From positions 1-64,000 of the forward strand of contig CAZUJF010000024.1 in assembly GCA_964619955.1 (NCBI GenBank): a stretch of 64,000 nucleotides of DNA. Direction: 5' to 3'. This document shows positions 1-9,057 of the stretch, piece by piece. Each line of letters begins with the position of its first letter. The stretch's first letter is position 1. Position numbers and translations under genes: made by a program. The notes under the pieces are model-generated. The model was not told the DNA's origin. It searched no databases and was given only the letters and a program-made list of their open reading frames with translations. Source of the DNA: JACQFK01 sp964619955. GTDB taxonomy: Bacteria > Planctomycetota > MHYJ01 > JACPRB01.

Positions 1-3
1 AAA

Positions 4-47
4 CAGGGCAATAATTTCCGGAATTGTCAGGGCAATAGTTTACGGAA
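4..47. repeat. Pair of 20-nt direct repeats
   Basis: Copies at 4-23 and 28-47 differ at two positions only. The sequence is more A/T-rich than the surroundings. This could be the terminal repeat of an insertion sequence lying left of the window, or a regulator-binding pair; the sequence alone does not decide. Confidence 0.5.
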
Positions 48-133
48 CCGGCACATGTCGCCGGTTGCACCTGGGAAGAGGAGTAGACCGGAAGACGGTA
101 GGCGGTAGACGACGGAAGACGGGAAGAACGAGC

Positions 134-161
134 GCCCGCCGGGGGAGGACCCTCGGCGGGC
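134..161 (+). terminator. Terminator-like hairpin
   Basis: Perfect 8-bp GC-rich stem (134-141 with 154-161) around a 12-nt loop that can itself pair AGG with CCT. The tract that follows is pyrimidine-rich (CTTCCTCATT) rather than a clean T run, so intrinsic termination is plausible but not strong. Confidence 0.45.
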
Positions 162-260
162 TTCCTCATTCAGCGCGGGTCAAGCCCCACCGGCCTGGAT
201 CGCCGAGAGGCCTGCCCCTGTTTCCTTCTCAGGGAACCCCTTGAAAGAAGTGCAATTCCC

Positions 261-266
261 TATACT
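261..266 (+). promoter_or_regulatory. Candidate -10 element
   Basis: TATACT about 95 nt before the GTG at 361. It lies inside the longest possible open frame (TTG at 241) and therefore favours the downstream start for that gene. No well-placed -35 is visible. Confidence 0.3.
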
Positions 267-360
267 TATCCAAGCGATCCCGCAATTCTTAGGCAGTCCA
301 ACTGGATTCCTCTTAGGATCTCAGGAAGGCGATCATTCAGGGAACAGGCGAGGTCATCAA

Positions 361-870
361 GTGAGCCGTGGCGAGATGGACCGTCTGCTTTTTGGCCCCG
401 AGGCCGCTCAGCGTCTCGGCGGCATCGGGAGCGTTCGCTTCTTCGTGCGCTGCCCCGGAAGTGCCGAGGAGGTCCTACGCAAGGGGAAGCAGGTGCTCCG
501 GACCGTGCTCGAACACATCGGGGAACCTTGGCCCTCTGATGCTGAGTGGCGGAGAGTGCTACCCAAGTGGTTCGTCGAGGCCTGCGCCCTAGCGATGTCA
601 AAAGAGGAGTCGGAGAAGTGGCTCGCCCGATGGCGGAAACTAGCTCCCGCCCAGCAGGCTAAAGAGGAAGCAGAGAAGGCGTGGTCTTTGGACAGCTGGC
701 TCTACTGGTTCGAAGAGGGCAATCGCCAGTGGGAGTGGTGGGACGCCGCGGTCCAAGATACGGACACGATTCAAATCGCCGCGCAAGTGAAATGCTGGCC
801 CTTTCCGTGGGGAGAACTGCGCTGGCTCTTCAAGGCGTGTGGAGCGACCCAGGTCGATGCCGAGGAGTAG
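361..870 (+). CDS. Hypothetical protein, orphan
   Basis: I do not recognise the family. The 169-residue product is soluble-looking and acidic, with a Trp-rich C-terminal half (several Trp within residues 95-160) and no signal peptide or membrane segment. The frame stays open back to a TTG at 241, but the extra 40 residues look non-protein-like. The GTG at 361 has GAGG about 8 nt upstream, and a TATACT lies before it. G+C is lower than in the neighbouring genes, as is common for accessory cargo next to a mobile-element edge. Start uncertain; real coding is likely but not certain. Confidence 0.55.
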   Translation: MSRGEMDRLLFGPEAAQRLGGIGSVRFFVRCPGSAEEVLRKGKQVLRTVLEHIGEPWPSDAEWRRVLPKWFVEACALAMSKEESEKWLARWRKLAPAQQAKEEAEKAWSLDSWLYWFEEGNRQWEWWDAAVQDTDTIQIAAQVKCWPFPWGELRWLFKACGATQVDAEE

Positions 871-1093
871 CACTGGGGCCTACGCGCCGGGAGAGGCGGC
901 GGTAGTGTAGATCTGGCGTCGCAATTGGCGAAAGCGGCGGGGAAATCCCTTGTCACCCTGCGGCCTCCACAATGGGTTCGAAGGGGCCCGAAGGAGGCGG
1001 TTGTGGCAGGTGCTGGCATGCCGATCCTCCTCGGATTTGGCTTTACCTAAGTCCGGAAGCCGCGTCAAAGAGTCGGAATGAACCGGGAAGGCG
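871..1093. other. Intergenic region, nothing recognised
   Basis: About 220 nt between the orphan gene and the next promoter. No tRNA, hairpin or open frame stands out. The plus frame opening at 972 runs into the next gene but lacks a plausible start with ribosome-binding site before 1104-1110. Confidence 0.5.
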
Positions 1094-1099
1094 TATAAT
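1094..1099 (+). promoter_or_regulatory. -10 element (TATAAT), leaderless-type spacing
   Basis: Consensus TATAAT ends 10 nt before the ATG at 1110 (4 nt before an in-frame GTG at 1104). With a start site about 7 nt past the hexamer, the mRNA would begin at or a few nt before the start codon, and no Shine-Dalgarno is present. Confidence 0.6.
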
Positions 1100-1109
1100 A
1101 GGCGTGAGC

Positions 1110-1808
1110 ATGATGAAGTCGTTCGCCGCCGGGGTCCTGCTGCTGGGGCTGGCGCTGCCGACGTCCGCCCAGGACGAGCCCCAGGACGGCGATCCGCGCA
1201 AGGCGGAGATCCTCCGCAAACTCAACTCCATGCGCGTCTCCGTCGACTTCACGGCCTCGCCCCTCGACGAGGCGCTCGGCTTCCTCCGCGACTTCTCCGG
1301 CCTCAACATCGTCATCGACACCGAGGTCTCCCAGAAACTCTCCGAGGACCAGCTCAAGGTCACCCTGAAAGTGAAGGACCTGCTCCTCAAGTCCGTCCTC
1401 AAGCTCATGCTCAGCAACCGGGAGCTCACCGCCGTCTACAAGGAGGGCGTCCTGCTGGTCGTCCCCAAGGGGCGCATGGACAAGTCCGTCACGCTCCAGA
1501 TCTACGACGTCCGCGATCTGCTCGTGAAGATCCAGGATTTCCCGGGCCCCAAGGTCGAGCTCGTGTCGCCCTCCGCGGGCGGCGGCGGTCCGCTCACGGG
1601 CGCCACGTTCTCCCTCGAGGAGCCCAAGAGCACCATCAGCGAGGAGTTCATCACCGAGATGGTGAAGCAGAACACCGGCGACAAGAGCTGGGACGAGAAC
1701 CCGAACGCCTCCCTCACGCTCGCCAACGGCATGCTGCTCGTCTCCCAGTCCCGCCGCGTCCACGAGGAGGTCAAGCGCCTCATCGGCCTGCTCCGGCAGT
1801 TCAAATAG
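1110..1808 (+). CDS. Secreted secretin/STN-like N-domain protein
   Basis: 232 residues. A signal peptide (residues 1-18, cleavage after the TSA before QDE) is followed by an STN-like module (about 30-130): VSVDFTASPLDEALGFLRDF then LNIVIDTEV and a later LLLKSVLKLML. This is the pattern of the secretin/TonB short N-terminal domain, here without any secretin barrel or TonB plug. The C-terminal part (about 180-232) resembles the recurring segment found near the end of such planctomycete proteins, with the line 'NGMLLVSQSRRVHEEVKRLI'. It probably acts in the periplasm as a binding module; partner unknown. The ATG at 1110 was chosen over the longer frame because TATAAT sits directly before it and the signal peptide starts there. 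Confidence 0.7.
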   Translation: MMKSFAAGVLLLGLALPTSAQDEPQDGDPRKAEILRKLNSMRVSVDFTASPLDEALGFLRDFSGLNIVIDTEVSQKLSEDQLKVTLKVKDLLLKSVLKLMLSNRELTAVYKEGVLLVVPKGRMDKSVTLQIYDVRDLLVKIQDFPGPKVELVSPSAGGGGPLTGATFSLEEPKSTISEEFITEMVKQNTGDKSWDENPNASLTLANGMLLVSQSRRVHEEVKRLIGLLRQFK

Positions 1809-1853
1809 TCCGCGTTTTCCCCCCACCCGCCGGCCCTCGGACCGCGTCCAATT

Positions 1854-4800
1854 GTGGTAATCTTGACGTACGTGACGACGCGTCCCGTCCTGGGCATCCT
1901 GCTCCTGGCCGGCCTCTGCGGCCCCGCGTCCGTGTCGGCGCGGCAGGCCGCGCAGGAGGAGCGCCCCTACGTCGAGGAGGTCAAACGCGACTTCCTCGAG
2001 AAGCTCGAGAAATGCGCGGCGGACCGCGACTGGCGGCGCCTCTTCGAGCACTACAGCCAGGCCCTGCAGCGCTACGGCAACTTCCTGGTCCTGCTCGAGA
2101 AGGACCGCCTGGGCCAGGAGCGCTGGACCAGCGTCCGGGAATACCTGGTCGCGCGCTTCTCGAAGCTGCCCCCCGAGGCCTTCGCGGCGTACCGCTTCGA
2201 AAAGGACGGCCCCGCGCGGGCCGCGTTCGAGAAGGCCCGGGATTCCGGGAGCCGCATCCAGCTCGAGCGCGCCGCCGAGGAGTACTTCTTTTCGAGCGCG
2301 GCGGACGACGTCATCGACGCCTTGGCCCGCCAGGCCTTCGACGAGGGCCGCGCCTTCGAGGCCGCCCTCCACTGGGGCCGCCTGTTGCGCTACCATCCCG
2401 ACACGGATTTCCCGAAGGCCGCCACCGCCGCGCGTCTGGCCGTCGCCCTTCGCGCCGCCGGCAGCGATTCGGGCCTGGCCGCCCTGAAGGCCTGGGTGAT
2501 CGAGAAGGGCGTGCAGGGACGCGTCCTCCAGGGGGGCCGTGAAGTCGAGCTCTCCAGTCTGCTGGACGCGCCTCCGGGGCCGGCTCCCGGCACGGCCGCC
2601 CCCCTCGTCGCCCCGCGTCTGCCCGAAACCCCCGGTCCCGAGCTGCAGGGCCGGGCGCGGACGCGCGGCGTCACGAACGAAATCCGCCGCTGGTCGTACG
2701 AACTCGCCCGGGAACTGGTCTCGGAACCCGCTCAGCCCTCCGCTCCGGGCGTCCGGGTCGTGATCCAGCCGGGGCTCGAAGCGGCGCCGGTGCAGATGCC
2801 CGGGGATCATCCGGTCCTGCCCGCCGGCGCCCGGCTGCAGGGGAGGGACTACGTCCTCGTCTCCGACGGCTCCCGCGTGCTCGCCTTCGATCCGGGCCGG
2901 GTGAAGGGCTCGTCCGCGACGGCCGGCATGTACTGGAAGTATCCGCCGGATCGCGCGGTCTCGCGGACGCTGCCCTCCCCGCAGAATCCCAACCTGATGC
3001 CCATGCCGCGGGCCGCCGTGGGGCTGACGGTTTCCGGCGACCGCGTTTTTGCGCCGATGCGCTCCCGGCTCGAGGTCCGCCCCCGCGACGGCACCCCGCC
3101 GAACGACTCGTTCGACGGCCCCACGTCGATCAAATGCCTGCACATCCCCACGGGCCGCCTGATCTGGGACACGGACCTCAAGCCCCTGATCGACGAACTG
3201 CAGTCCGTCGGGGGGAAATTCGCCGAGCGCAACTTCGCGTATTGCGGCGCCCCGCTCGTCAGCGGCGACCGCGTCTTCATCCCCGTCTGCAGTTCCCCCG
3301 CGGGGGAGCAGGAAAGCTGGGTGCTCTGCCTGGACGCCCGCAGCGGGCGCCCCTTGTGGAGCACGCTGCTGGCGACCATCCCCTCCATGCAGGGGATGTG
3401 GGGCCAGGGCCGCCCGACCCTTTACCAGACGACGCTGGTGGCGGCCGAGGGGCTGCTCTTCGTCCAGAGCAACCTGGGCGTGACGGGGGCGCTGCATCCG
3501 ACGACGGGGACCCTCCAATGGCTGTCGCGCTACCGGCGCGTGGGCCGGAAGCAGTCGAACATGGGGAACCTGGAGCCGTCCTTCTTCCGCGCGCCGGGCG
3601 CCCCGATCGTCTGGAACGGGACGCTGTACGTCCTGCCTCAGGACTGCGTCGAACTCCTGGCCTTCGAGGCCTCCTCCGGCCGGCGGGTGGAACTGCCCGC
3701 GCCGAAGGCCGCGCAGGGCGATTTCGACTGGCGGGGCGCGAACTATCTGCTGGGGCCCGTCGAGGATTCCCTGGTGGTGGCGGGATCCCCGACGTCGTAC
3801 GTGCTCCGGCTCCGCACGTTCCGGGCGCTCAGTCTCAGCATTTCCAACACCCGCGGCATGGGCCGGGGCGTCCTCCAGGGCGGATTTCTCCACCTGCCGG
3901 TCCAACCCCCCGCGGACCGGGGGACGACGGGATCCCTGGTCATTTTCGACGAGCGCACGTGGAAGCTGGTGATGGACGCCCCGTGGCGCGACGCGGGGGA
4001 CGGCGGCAACCTCTTGATCGCGGGGGACAGCCTGGTGTCGTCCGGACGGCGCCTGTGCGTGTACGGCTCGCTGGCGAACGTGCGCGAGCAGTACCGCCGG
4101 CGTCTCGAGCAGACGCCGCCGCAGGGGCCCGTCCTGCTGGAGTACGGCGACCTGATGCTGGAGAACGGGCGGCTGGACGAGGCCGCCGAGGCCTACGAGA
4201 AATTCATCGCGGCGGCGGCGGGCCATCCGGGGCTGGACGCCCGGGTCCGGCAGGTGAAATCCGACCTCTACGGGATCTTCCTCCGCCGGGGCCGGGAGGC
4301 CCTGGTCCGGAACGATCCCGCCCGGGCGGCGGAGGCCTACGCGTACGCCCGCAGTTTCGCCTGGGACGACCTCGGCGAGCTGGAGGCCATGGCGGAGCGC
4401 GCGAAGGCGCTGGAGAAGCTCGAACGCTGGGAGGAGGCGGCCGCGGCGCACCAGGAGATCCTCGAACACGGGGGGCCGCTCTTTGTCCGGGAGGCCGATC
4501 GGATCAGCCGCGCGGCGGAGCTGTCCCACCAGCGGCTGATCGAGATCAAGGCGGCGCATCCGGAGGCCTGCGCGGGCCTCGAGCGCCGCGCGGGGGAGGC
4601 CCTGGCCGCCGCGGACTCGGAGGAGCGTCTGAGGGCGCTGATGGACCGCTTCCCCCGCTCGCAGGCCGCGCGGGAGGCGTTCGGACGCCTGCGCGCGCAG
4701 CTCCAGGATCCGGGGGCGCTCGCGGTCCTCTGCTCCGAATTCAGCCTGCGCTTCGGTGAGGAGCCGGACCGCGCCCTGCTGCTCCAGGCGGCCGACGCCG

Positions 4801-6614
4801 CCGACCGCGCGGGGGAGCGCTCCGGTTTCGAGCGCAGCCTGGCGGAACTGGAGCGCCGCTTCGGCGCGGAGCAGACGGGCCCGGAGGGCCGCGAGGAGCC
4901 GATCTCGGAATTCGTCAAACGCCGCCGCGCGGAGCGGGTCTGGCCCGTGACGCCGGAAGCCCCGTCCGGAGGGAAGCTGCGCAAGGCCGCGAGTCTCGGG
5001 ACGGGGACGGACCTGCCCCTGACGCCGCTGGCTCCCGAGGGCGCGCCGCCCGCCTCGCTCGCCGCCTCCCGCGAGCTGTTCAGCTCGGGATCGGCGCTGG
5101 AGCTGTGGGACCTCGAACAGTCCCGCCGGCTCGCCGCCTGGCCGAAACCGGGCGCCTCGCTCGGCTGCCAGGTCGAGGAGGTCGAGGGCGGCCTGCGCGT
5201 GGGACAGGTGCAGCCGGGCTCCCCGGCCGAGCGGGCGGGGATCCGCGCCGGCGACCTGCTCACGGGCGCGGAAGGGCGCCCGCTGAAGAAATCGCGCCTG
5301 GACGATCTGCTGGGCTCCCGGGCTCCGGGACGGAAGCTGTCGTTCAACGTCCTCCGGGACGGCGCCGAGATCCGGGTGGAGGCCGAACCGGGCGCCTGTC
5401 CCGCGGAGGAGGGCGATCCGGCGATCGATGCGGCCTACACGCCGTCGGGGGCGCTGGCGGTGGCCTGGAAGGATGCGGTGTCCGTCATCGACCTCCGAAG
5501 CTCGAAGGTCCGCTGGACGTTCCGCCCCGCGCGCGCCCGCTTCGAGATCCAATGGATGAAGTGCGCCGGCGACGTGCTGTATGTTTTTGAGGCGGCGCCG
5601 CCCGAGGCCCTCCGGAAGGGGGTCTGGACGCCGGAGGAGGCGCACCACCGGCTCTACTGCCTCTCCGCCGTCTCCGGCGCCGTAGTGTGGGGGAGGGCGC
5701 TCGACTTCGACCCGCAGCAGGCGACGCTGGAAGTGTCGCTGAAGTTCGCGGGGTCGGGCGGCGGGGATGCCGGCATTCTCGTCCTCCAGGTGTCGCGACC
5801 GGGGGGCAGTCCGACGTTCGAACTTTGGACCGCGTCGGGTGCCGGAGGCGTCCAGCGGCGCCCCCTTCAGGGGAACGTTCTGGACTTCGTCTGGGAGCCC
5901 GTGAAAGGCTTCCTCTACTACGTGGGCGACCAGCCCGAGCGGCGCGAGCGGACCCTGCACGGCGTGGCGCTCACCGGGGGCAAGGACGTCGCCAAGCCCC
6001 TGCAATCGGAGGCCCTCATGCCGTCGCGGTACACGACGGCGGCGCTCACGGCCACGGCGGACTGGGTGGCGCTGGCGCTGCCGCCGCCCCAGGCGGAGGA
6101 GAAGCCCCGCCTCCTGGCGTGGAGGCTGCCGGACTTCGAGGAACGCCGCCTGGCGCTTCCCGAGGGCCGGACGCTGGCCCCCAACTGGAAGGGCGGGGTG
6201 GTGGCGGGCTCCGGAGGCGAATGGCTCGTCTTCAATCAGAAGCGCGACCCGGGGCTCCAGGGGGGGGCGTCGTCCCACCTGAGCGCCTTCCGTCCGGGGG
6301 GTCCCGCCGCCGACGCGTTCGTCTGGGACGCCCCGGCGCCCTCCACCGCGATCTCTCCGCATGTCGCGGGATTCAGGCTTGAGGGCTCGTCCTCGGGGCA
6401 TGCCGTGCTGACGATCAGCCGGGGAAGCATCCCCGGACTGGTGCGGGACGGCCCGGTCGTCGCGGTCTACGATCTGCCCGCCGAGGGCCTGATCCGCCTG
6501 CGGGGGCTGTCGCCGGCGCCGCAGGGCGGCGCGGACCTCCCGCCCGCCGGGGCCGTCCGGGGCCGGATCTGCGTGCGCACGCCCGCCGGGCTCGACGTCT
6601 ACGTGCGCGAGTAG
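1854..6614 (+). CDS. Giant secreted beta-propeller/TPR/PDZ protein
   Basis: 1586 residues if the GTG at 1854 is used. A GTG at 1872 is an alternative, since a TAATCT lies 8 nt before it and the signal peptide is intact. Order: signal peptide (about 10-27), helical tetratricopeptide-like region (about 35-230), PQQ/BamB-type beta-propeller repeats (about 320-740; FAPMRSRLEV, LYVLPQDCVELLAFEASSG), a TPR block (about 750-1040), a PDZ domain (about 1100-1185; VGQVQPGSPAERAGIRAGDLL), and a second propeller (about 1190-1586). PDZ and propeller modules suggest a periplasmic scaffold or sensor of unknown substrate. No protease catalytic residues are evident. It follows the STN-like gene by 45 nt and may be co-transcribed. 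Confidence 0.75.
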   Translation: MVILTYVTTRPVLGILLLAGLCGPASVSARQAAQEERPYVEEVKRDFLEKLEKCAADRDWRRLFEHYSQALQRYGNFLVLLEKDRLGQERWTSVREYLVARFSKLPPEAFAAYRFEKDGPARAAFEKARDSGSRIQLERAAEEYFFSSAADDVIDALARQAFDEGRAFEAALHWGRLLRYHPDTDFPKAATAARLAVALRAAGSDSGLAALKAWVIEKGVQGRVLQGGREVELSSLLDAPPGPAPGTAAPLVAPRLPETPGPELQGRARTRGVTNEIRRWSYELARELVSEPAQPSAPGVRVVIQPGLEAAPVQMPGDHPVLPAGARLQGRDYVLVSDGSRVLAFDPGRVKGSSATAGMYWKYPPDRAVSRTLPSPQNPNLMPMPRAAVGLTVSGDRVFAPMRSRLEVRPRDGTPPNDSFDGPTSIKCLHIPTGRLIWDTDLKPLIDELQSVGGKFAERNFAYCGAPLVSGDRVFIPVCSSPAGEQESWVLCLDARSGRPLWSTLLATIPSMQGMWGQGRPTLYQTTLVAAEGLLFVQSNLGVTGALHPTTGTLQWLSRYRRVGRKQSNMGNLEPSFFRAPGAPIVWNGTLYVLPQDCVELLAFEASSGRRVELPAPKAAQGDFDWRGANYLLGPVEDSLVVAGSPTSYVLRLRTFRALSLSISNTRGMGRGVLQGGFLHLPVQPPADRGTTGSLVIFDERTWKLVMDAPWRDAGDGGNLLIAGDSLVSSGRRLCVYGSLANVREQYRRRLEQTPPQGPVLLEYGDLMLENGRLDEAAEAYEKFIAAAAGHPGLDARVRQVKSDLYGIFLRRGREALVRNDPARAAEAYAYARSFAWDDLGELEAMAERAKALEKLERWEEAAAAHQEILEHGGPLFVREADRISRAAELSHQRLIEIKAAHPEACAGLERRAGEALAAADSEERLRALMDRFPRSQAAREAFGRLRAQLQDPGALAVLCSEFSLRFGEEPDRALLLQAADAADRAGERSGFERSLAELERRFGAEQTGPEGREEPISEFVKRRRAERVWPVTPEAPSGGKLRKAASLGTGTDLPLTPLAPEGAPPASLAASRELFSSGSALELWDLEQSRRLAAWPKPGASLGCQVEEVEGGLRVGQVQPGSPAERAGIRAGDLLTGAEGRPLKKSRLDDLLGSRAPGRKLSFNVLRDGAEIRVEAEPGACPAEEGDPAIDAAYTPSGALAVAWKDAVSVIDLRSSKVRWTFRPARARFEIQWMKCAGDVLYVFEAAPPEALRKGVWTPEEAHHRLYCLSAVSGAVVWGRALDFDPQQATLEVSLKFAGSGGGDAGILVLQVSRPGGSPTFELWTASGAGGVQRRPLQGNVLDFVWEPVKGFLYYVGDQPERRERTLHGVALTGGKDVAKPLQSEALMPSRYTTAALTATADWVALALPPPQAEEKPRLLAWRLPDFEERRLALPEGRTLAPNWKGGVVAGSGGEWLVFNQKRDPGLQGGASSHLSAFRPGGPAADAFVWDAPAPSTAISPHVAGFRLEGSSSGHAVLTISRGSIPGLVRDGPVVAVYDLPAEGLIRLRGLSPAPQGGADLPPAGAVRGRICVRTPAGLDVYVRE

Positions 6615-6616
6615 GA

Positions 6617-8224
6617 TTATCGCGCCATGCCGATGAGGCTGATGATGGTGCGGATGTCCTCGTCGGCCCAGCGCATGCCGAGCCCCACGAAGAAATCTCC
6701 GTCGTTGCCGAGGCGGCTCGCGCCGGCCGTGAGCTCCACACGGCTCATCAGCGTCTCAAACCAGCCGGCGCGGCGGGCCCAGAGGGGGATGCGGACCTGG
6801 GCGCGGACCATGGGGCCCCGGATCTGTTCGTCCAGGTCCTCGTCCTCGACGCTGTTGTAGCCGTCGCGCGCCTCGACGGAGAACTCGACGGGATACGTGA
6901 ACAGTCCCCACCGCTCCCACTTGAGGTCGGCGGCCCCGCCGAGCTTGCCGTCGATGAGCCCGGCGCGGATCGTGAGGTGCCGGTCGAGGAACCAGGGGAT
7001 GCGGTAGCCCACCTGCAGATCCGCCTTGATGATGGTCTCGTCCTCGCCGGTGAGTTGCTTCTCGAAGCTCACGTCGCCTTCGTGGTTGAGGCTGAGCACC
7101 GACGCGCCGACGTAGAAGAACTTGTCCTCGCTCGGGCTGATGCTGATGCCGAGCCGGTAGATGTTCTCGCCGCTGTCGTTGTGGACGAGGCCTTCGCCCT
7201 TGATCTCGACGAGCGCGCGGGCGGCGCGGCCGAGGGTGCGGTCGAGGTCCTCGAGGGATTTCCGGGCCTGGTCGTAGAGCTCGTCCTCCTGGATGAGGCG
7301 GCCCACGGTGCCCTCGCCGGAGGCGATCTTGTCCGTGACCTTGCGCAGCGATTCGCTGGTCTTCTCCACGTTGTTCATGGTGGAGCTCAGCTTGTCGCCC
7401 ATCGTCTTGTCGCCGACGATCTTCCCGAGCGCGCCGTCGCCCTTGCGCACGGCCTCCGTGATCTCCTTGAGGTTCTTGGAGGTCTCCTCGATGTTGTCCA
7501 TCACCCGGTTGAGCTTCTCGGTCATCTTCTTGTCGTTGAGCAGGGCGCCGACGGGCCCCTCGGCCTTGTCGACCTTCTCGGTGAGCGTCGTCGTCAGCTT
7601 GTTGATGTTCGCGTTCAGGTTCTCGCTGACCTTCTTGACGTCGCCCTTCACGTCGGTGATCGCCTCCTTGAGGGTCTTGACGGTGTCGACGGTCTCCTTG
7701 TGGAGTTCGTCCGAATTCAGCAGCTTGCCGACCGTGCCCTTGCCGTCCTTGAGGGCCTGCGTGAGGTCCTTGAGGTTGCCGATGAGGCCGCGGATGTTCT
7801 CCCGGTTCTCGGAAGCCAGCTCGCCGACCTCGTCGAGGCCCGGCTTCATCTTGCCGGCGAGCACGTCGTTGAGCTCGCGGGGCGGGGCCTTCGAGCCCCG
7901 GCGGATCGCGACGTGGTTGCCTCCGAGCACGGACGTGGAGCCGACCTCGATCTCGGCGTCCTGGTAGAGCGTGACGCGCTCGTTCATCTTGAGCGACACG
8001 AGGACGCCGCTGTCGGGCCGGAGGCTGATCGCCTCCACCTTGCCCATGAGGACGCCGTCGACGCGGACGTCGTCGCCCTTGCGGAGCCCGAGCACGCGTT
8101 CGAAATGGACCTTGAGGAAGACGGGTTCGCCGATGAAGGAGATGTTCTGGACCAGGAGCGTCACGAAGCCCAGGACGACCAGGGCCACGAAGAACATGAA
8201 TCCCACCCACATGCTTCGGTTCAT
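6617..8224 (-). CDS. mlaD: MCE-family lipid-transport protein with C-terminal barrel-like domain
   Basis: 535 residues. An N-terminal membrane anchor (about 5-26) is followed by an MCE domain (about 35-115; VHFERVLGLRKGDDVRVDGVLMGKVEAI). Then comes a long helical region (about 125-345) with four spaced repeats of the type GxGxxGKLLxxxEL. The C-terminal ~180 residues are beta-rich, with alternating hydrophobic/aromatic strands (YVGASVLSLN, ADLQVGYRIPWF, FFVGLGMRW). MlaD homologues bind phospholipid between membranes with MlaE/MlaF. The ATG overlaps the mlaF stop (ATGA), so the two are translationally coupled. The barrel-like tail is unusual compared with E. coli MlaD and suggests one chain reaching the outer membrane; that is inference. 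Confidence 0.85.
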   Translation of the reverse strand: MNRSMWVGFMFFVALVVLGFVTLLVQNISFIGEPVFLKVHFERVLGLRKGDDVRVDGVLMGKVEAISLRPDSGVLVSLKMNERVTLYQDAEIEVGSTSVLGGNHVAIRRGSKAPPRELNDVLAGKMKPGLDEVGELASENRENIRGLIGNLKDLTQALKDGKGTVGKLLNSDELHKETVDTVKTLKEAITDVKGDVKKVSENLNANINKLTTTLTEKVDKAEGPVGALLNDKKMTEKLNRVMDNIEETSKNLKEITEAVRKGDGALGKIVGDKTMGDKLSSTMNNVEKTSESLRKVTDKIASGEGTVGRLIQEDELYDQARKSLEDLDRTLGRAARALVEIKGEGLVHNDSGENIYRLGISISPSEDKFFYVGASVLSLNHEGDVSFEKQLTGEDETIIKADLQVGYRIPWFLDRHLTIRAGLIDGKLGGAADLKWERWGLFTYPVEFSVEARDGYNSVEDEDLDEQIRGPMVRAQVRIPLWARRAGWFETLMSRVELTAGASRLGNDGDFFVGLGMRWADEDIRTIISLIGMAR

Positions 8225-9057
8225 GCGCGCTCCCTCGTCAGAGGCCCCTCGGACTCGCCGTAGATGAACTGCCGGATCATCGGATCCTCGCTGACCCTGA
8301 ATTCCGCGGGGGTGCCCAGCTTGGCGATGCGGCCCTTCACGAGCATGGCGATGCGGTTGGAGACGCGGAAGGCGCTGGACATATCGTGGGTCACCAGGAC
8401 GGAGCTGACGCCGAGCTTCTTCTGGAGGCTCAGGATCAGGTCGTTGATGGCCGTGCCCATGACGGGGTCGAGCCCCGCGGTGGGCTCGTCGTAGAGCAGG
8501 ATCTCGGGGTCGCGGATGATCGCGCGGGCGAAGCCGACGCGCTTCTTCATGCCGCCGGAGATCTCCGCCGGGAGCTTCTGGGCCGCGTCCCCCAGGCCCA
8601 CGAGGCCGAGTTTCTCCTCGACGCGGCGCCGGATCTCGGCCTCGTCCAGGCGCTCGTGCTCGCGGAGGGGGAGGGCGACGTTTTCGAAGACGCTGAGGGA
8701 GTTGAGCAGGGCCGAGCCCTGGAAGCAGAAGCCGATGCGCCGGCGCACGACTTCCAGCGCCTTCGGATCGGACAGCAGCACTTCCGTGCCGAGGACGCGG
8801 ATGCTGCCGGAGTCCGGCTTCATGAGCCCGACGATGTGCTTGAGCGTGACGCTCTTGCCCGCGCCCGAGCCGCCGATCACGGAGAGCGTTTCGCCCTTGT
8901 GGACGGTCAGGTTGACGTGGTCGAGGACCCTGCGCCCGCCCAGGCTCCGGGTGACGTCGACGAGTTCGATCGCGGCGGCCGTTTCGACGGCGACGCCGGG
9001 GTGCGATGCGGCCGCGGCTCCTCCCACGGGGCCTACTATAACACGGGTGCCTACCAT
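8221..9057 (-). CDS. mlaF: ABC transporter ATPase, Mla/Ttg2A type
   Basis: 278 residues from the ATG at 9057, which overlaps the mlaE stop; a GTG at 9027 is equally possible because TATAGT lies 7 nt before it. Walker A GGSGAGKS (62-69), signature ISGGMKKR, Walker B ILLYDEPTAGLDP and the H-loop VTHD are all intact. The closest fit is MlaF/Ttg2A, which powers phospholipid movement with MlaE and MlaD. Gene order mlaE-mlaF-mlaD supports this. The first ~28 residues are Ala/Gly/Val-rich and not part of the ABC fold, which slightly favours the shorter start. Confidence 0.9.
   Translation of the reverse strand: MVGTRVIVGPVGGAAAASHPGVAVETAAAIELVDVTRSLGGRRVLDHVNLTVHKGETLSVIGGSGAGKSVTLKHIVGLMKPDSGSIRVLGTEVLLSDPKALEVVRRRIGFCFQGSALLNSLSVFENVALPLREHERLDEAEIRRRVEEKLGLVGLGDAAQKLPAEISGGMKKRVGFARAIIRDPEILLYDEPTAGLDPVMGTAINDLILSLQKKLGVSSVLVTHDMSSAFRVSNRIAMLVKGRIAKLGTPAEFRVSEDPMIRQFIYGESEGPLTRERA
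9035..9040 (-). promoter_or_regulatory. Internal -10 element (TATAGT) before mlaF GTG
   Basis: TATAGT on the minus strand, 7 nt before the GTG at 9027 and just inside the frame read from the ATG at 9057. It matches the spacing of the other leaderless-type promoters here, so mlaF-mlaD may have their own promoter. Confidence 0.4.

Larger units (their letters stand above)
1..240. other. Non-coding left edge with possible IS end
   Basis: No convincing gene. Two 20-nt direct repeats (4-23 and 28-47, 24-nt period, 2 mismatches) carry the core GGGCAATA..TT.CGGAA. Short direct repeats of this kind resemble the ends of IS21-type elements, but that is from memory and no transposase gene is in the window, so at most one end is present. 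A GGAAGACGG-rich, low-complexity stretch follows (about 89-123), then a hairpin listed separately. Confidence 0.35.

Noticed and set aside
1065..6401. A 1778-codon open frame on the minus strand opposite the beta-propeller gene
   Set aside because: Low-complexity Arg/Gly/Pro composition, no domains, and fully antisense to a clear gene; long antisense frames are expected at this G+C.
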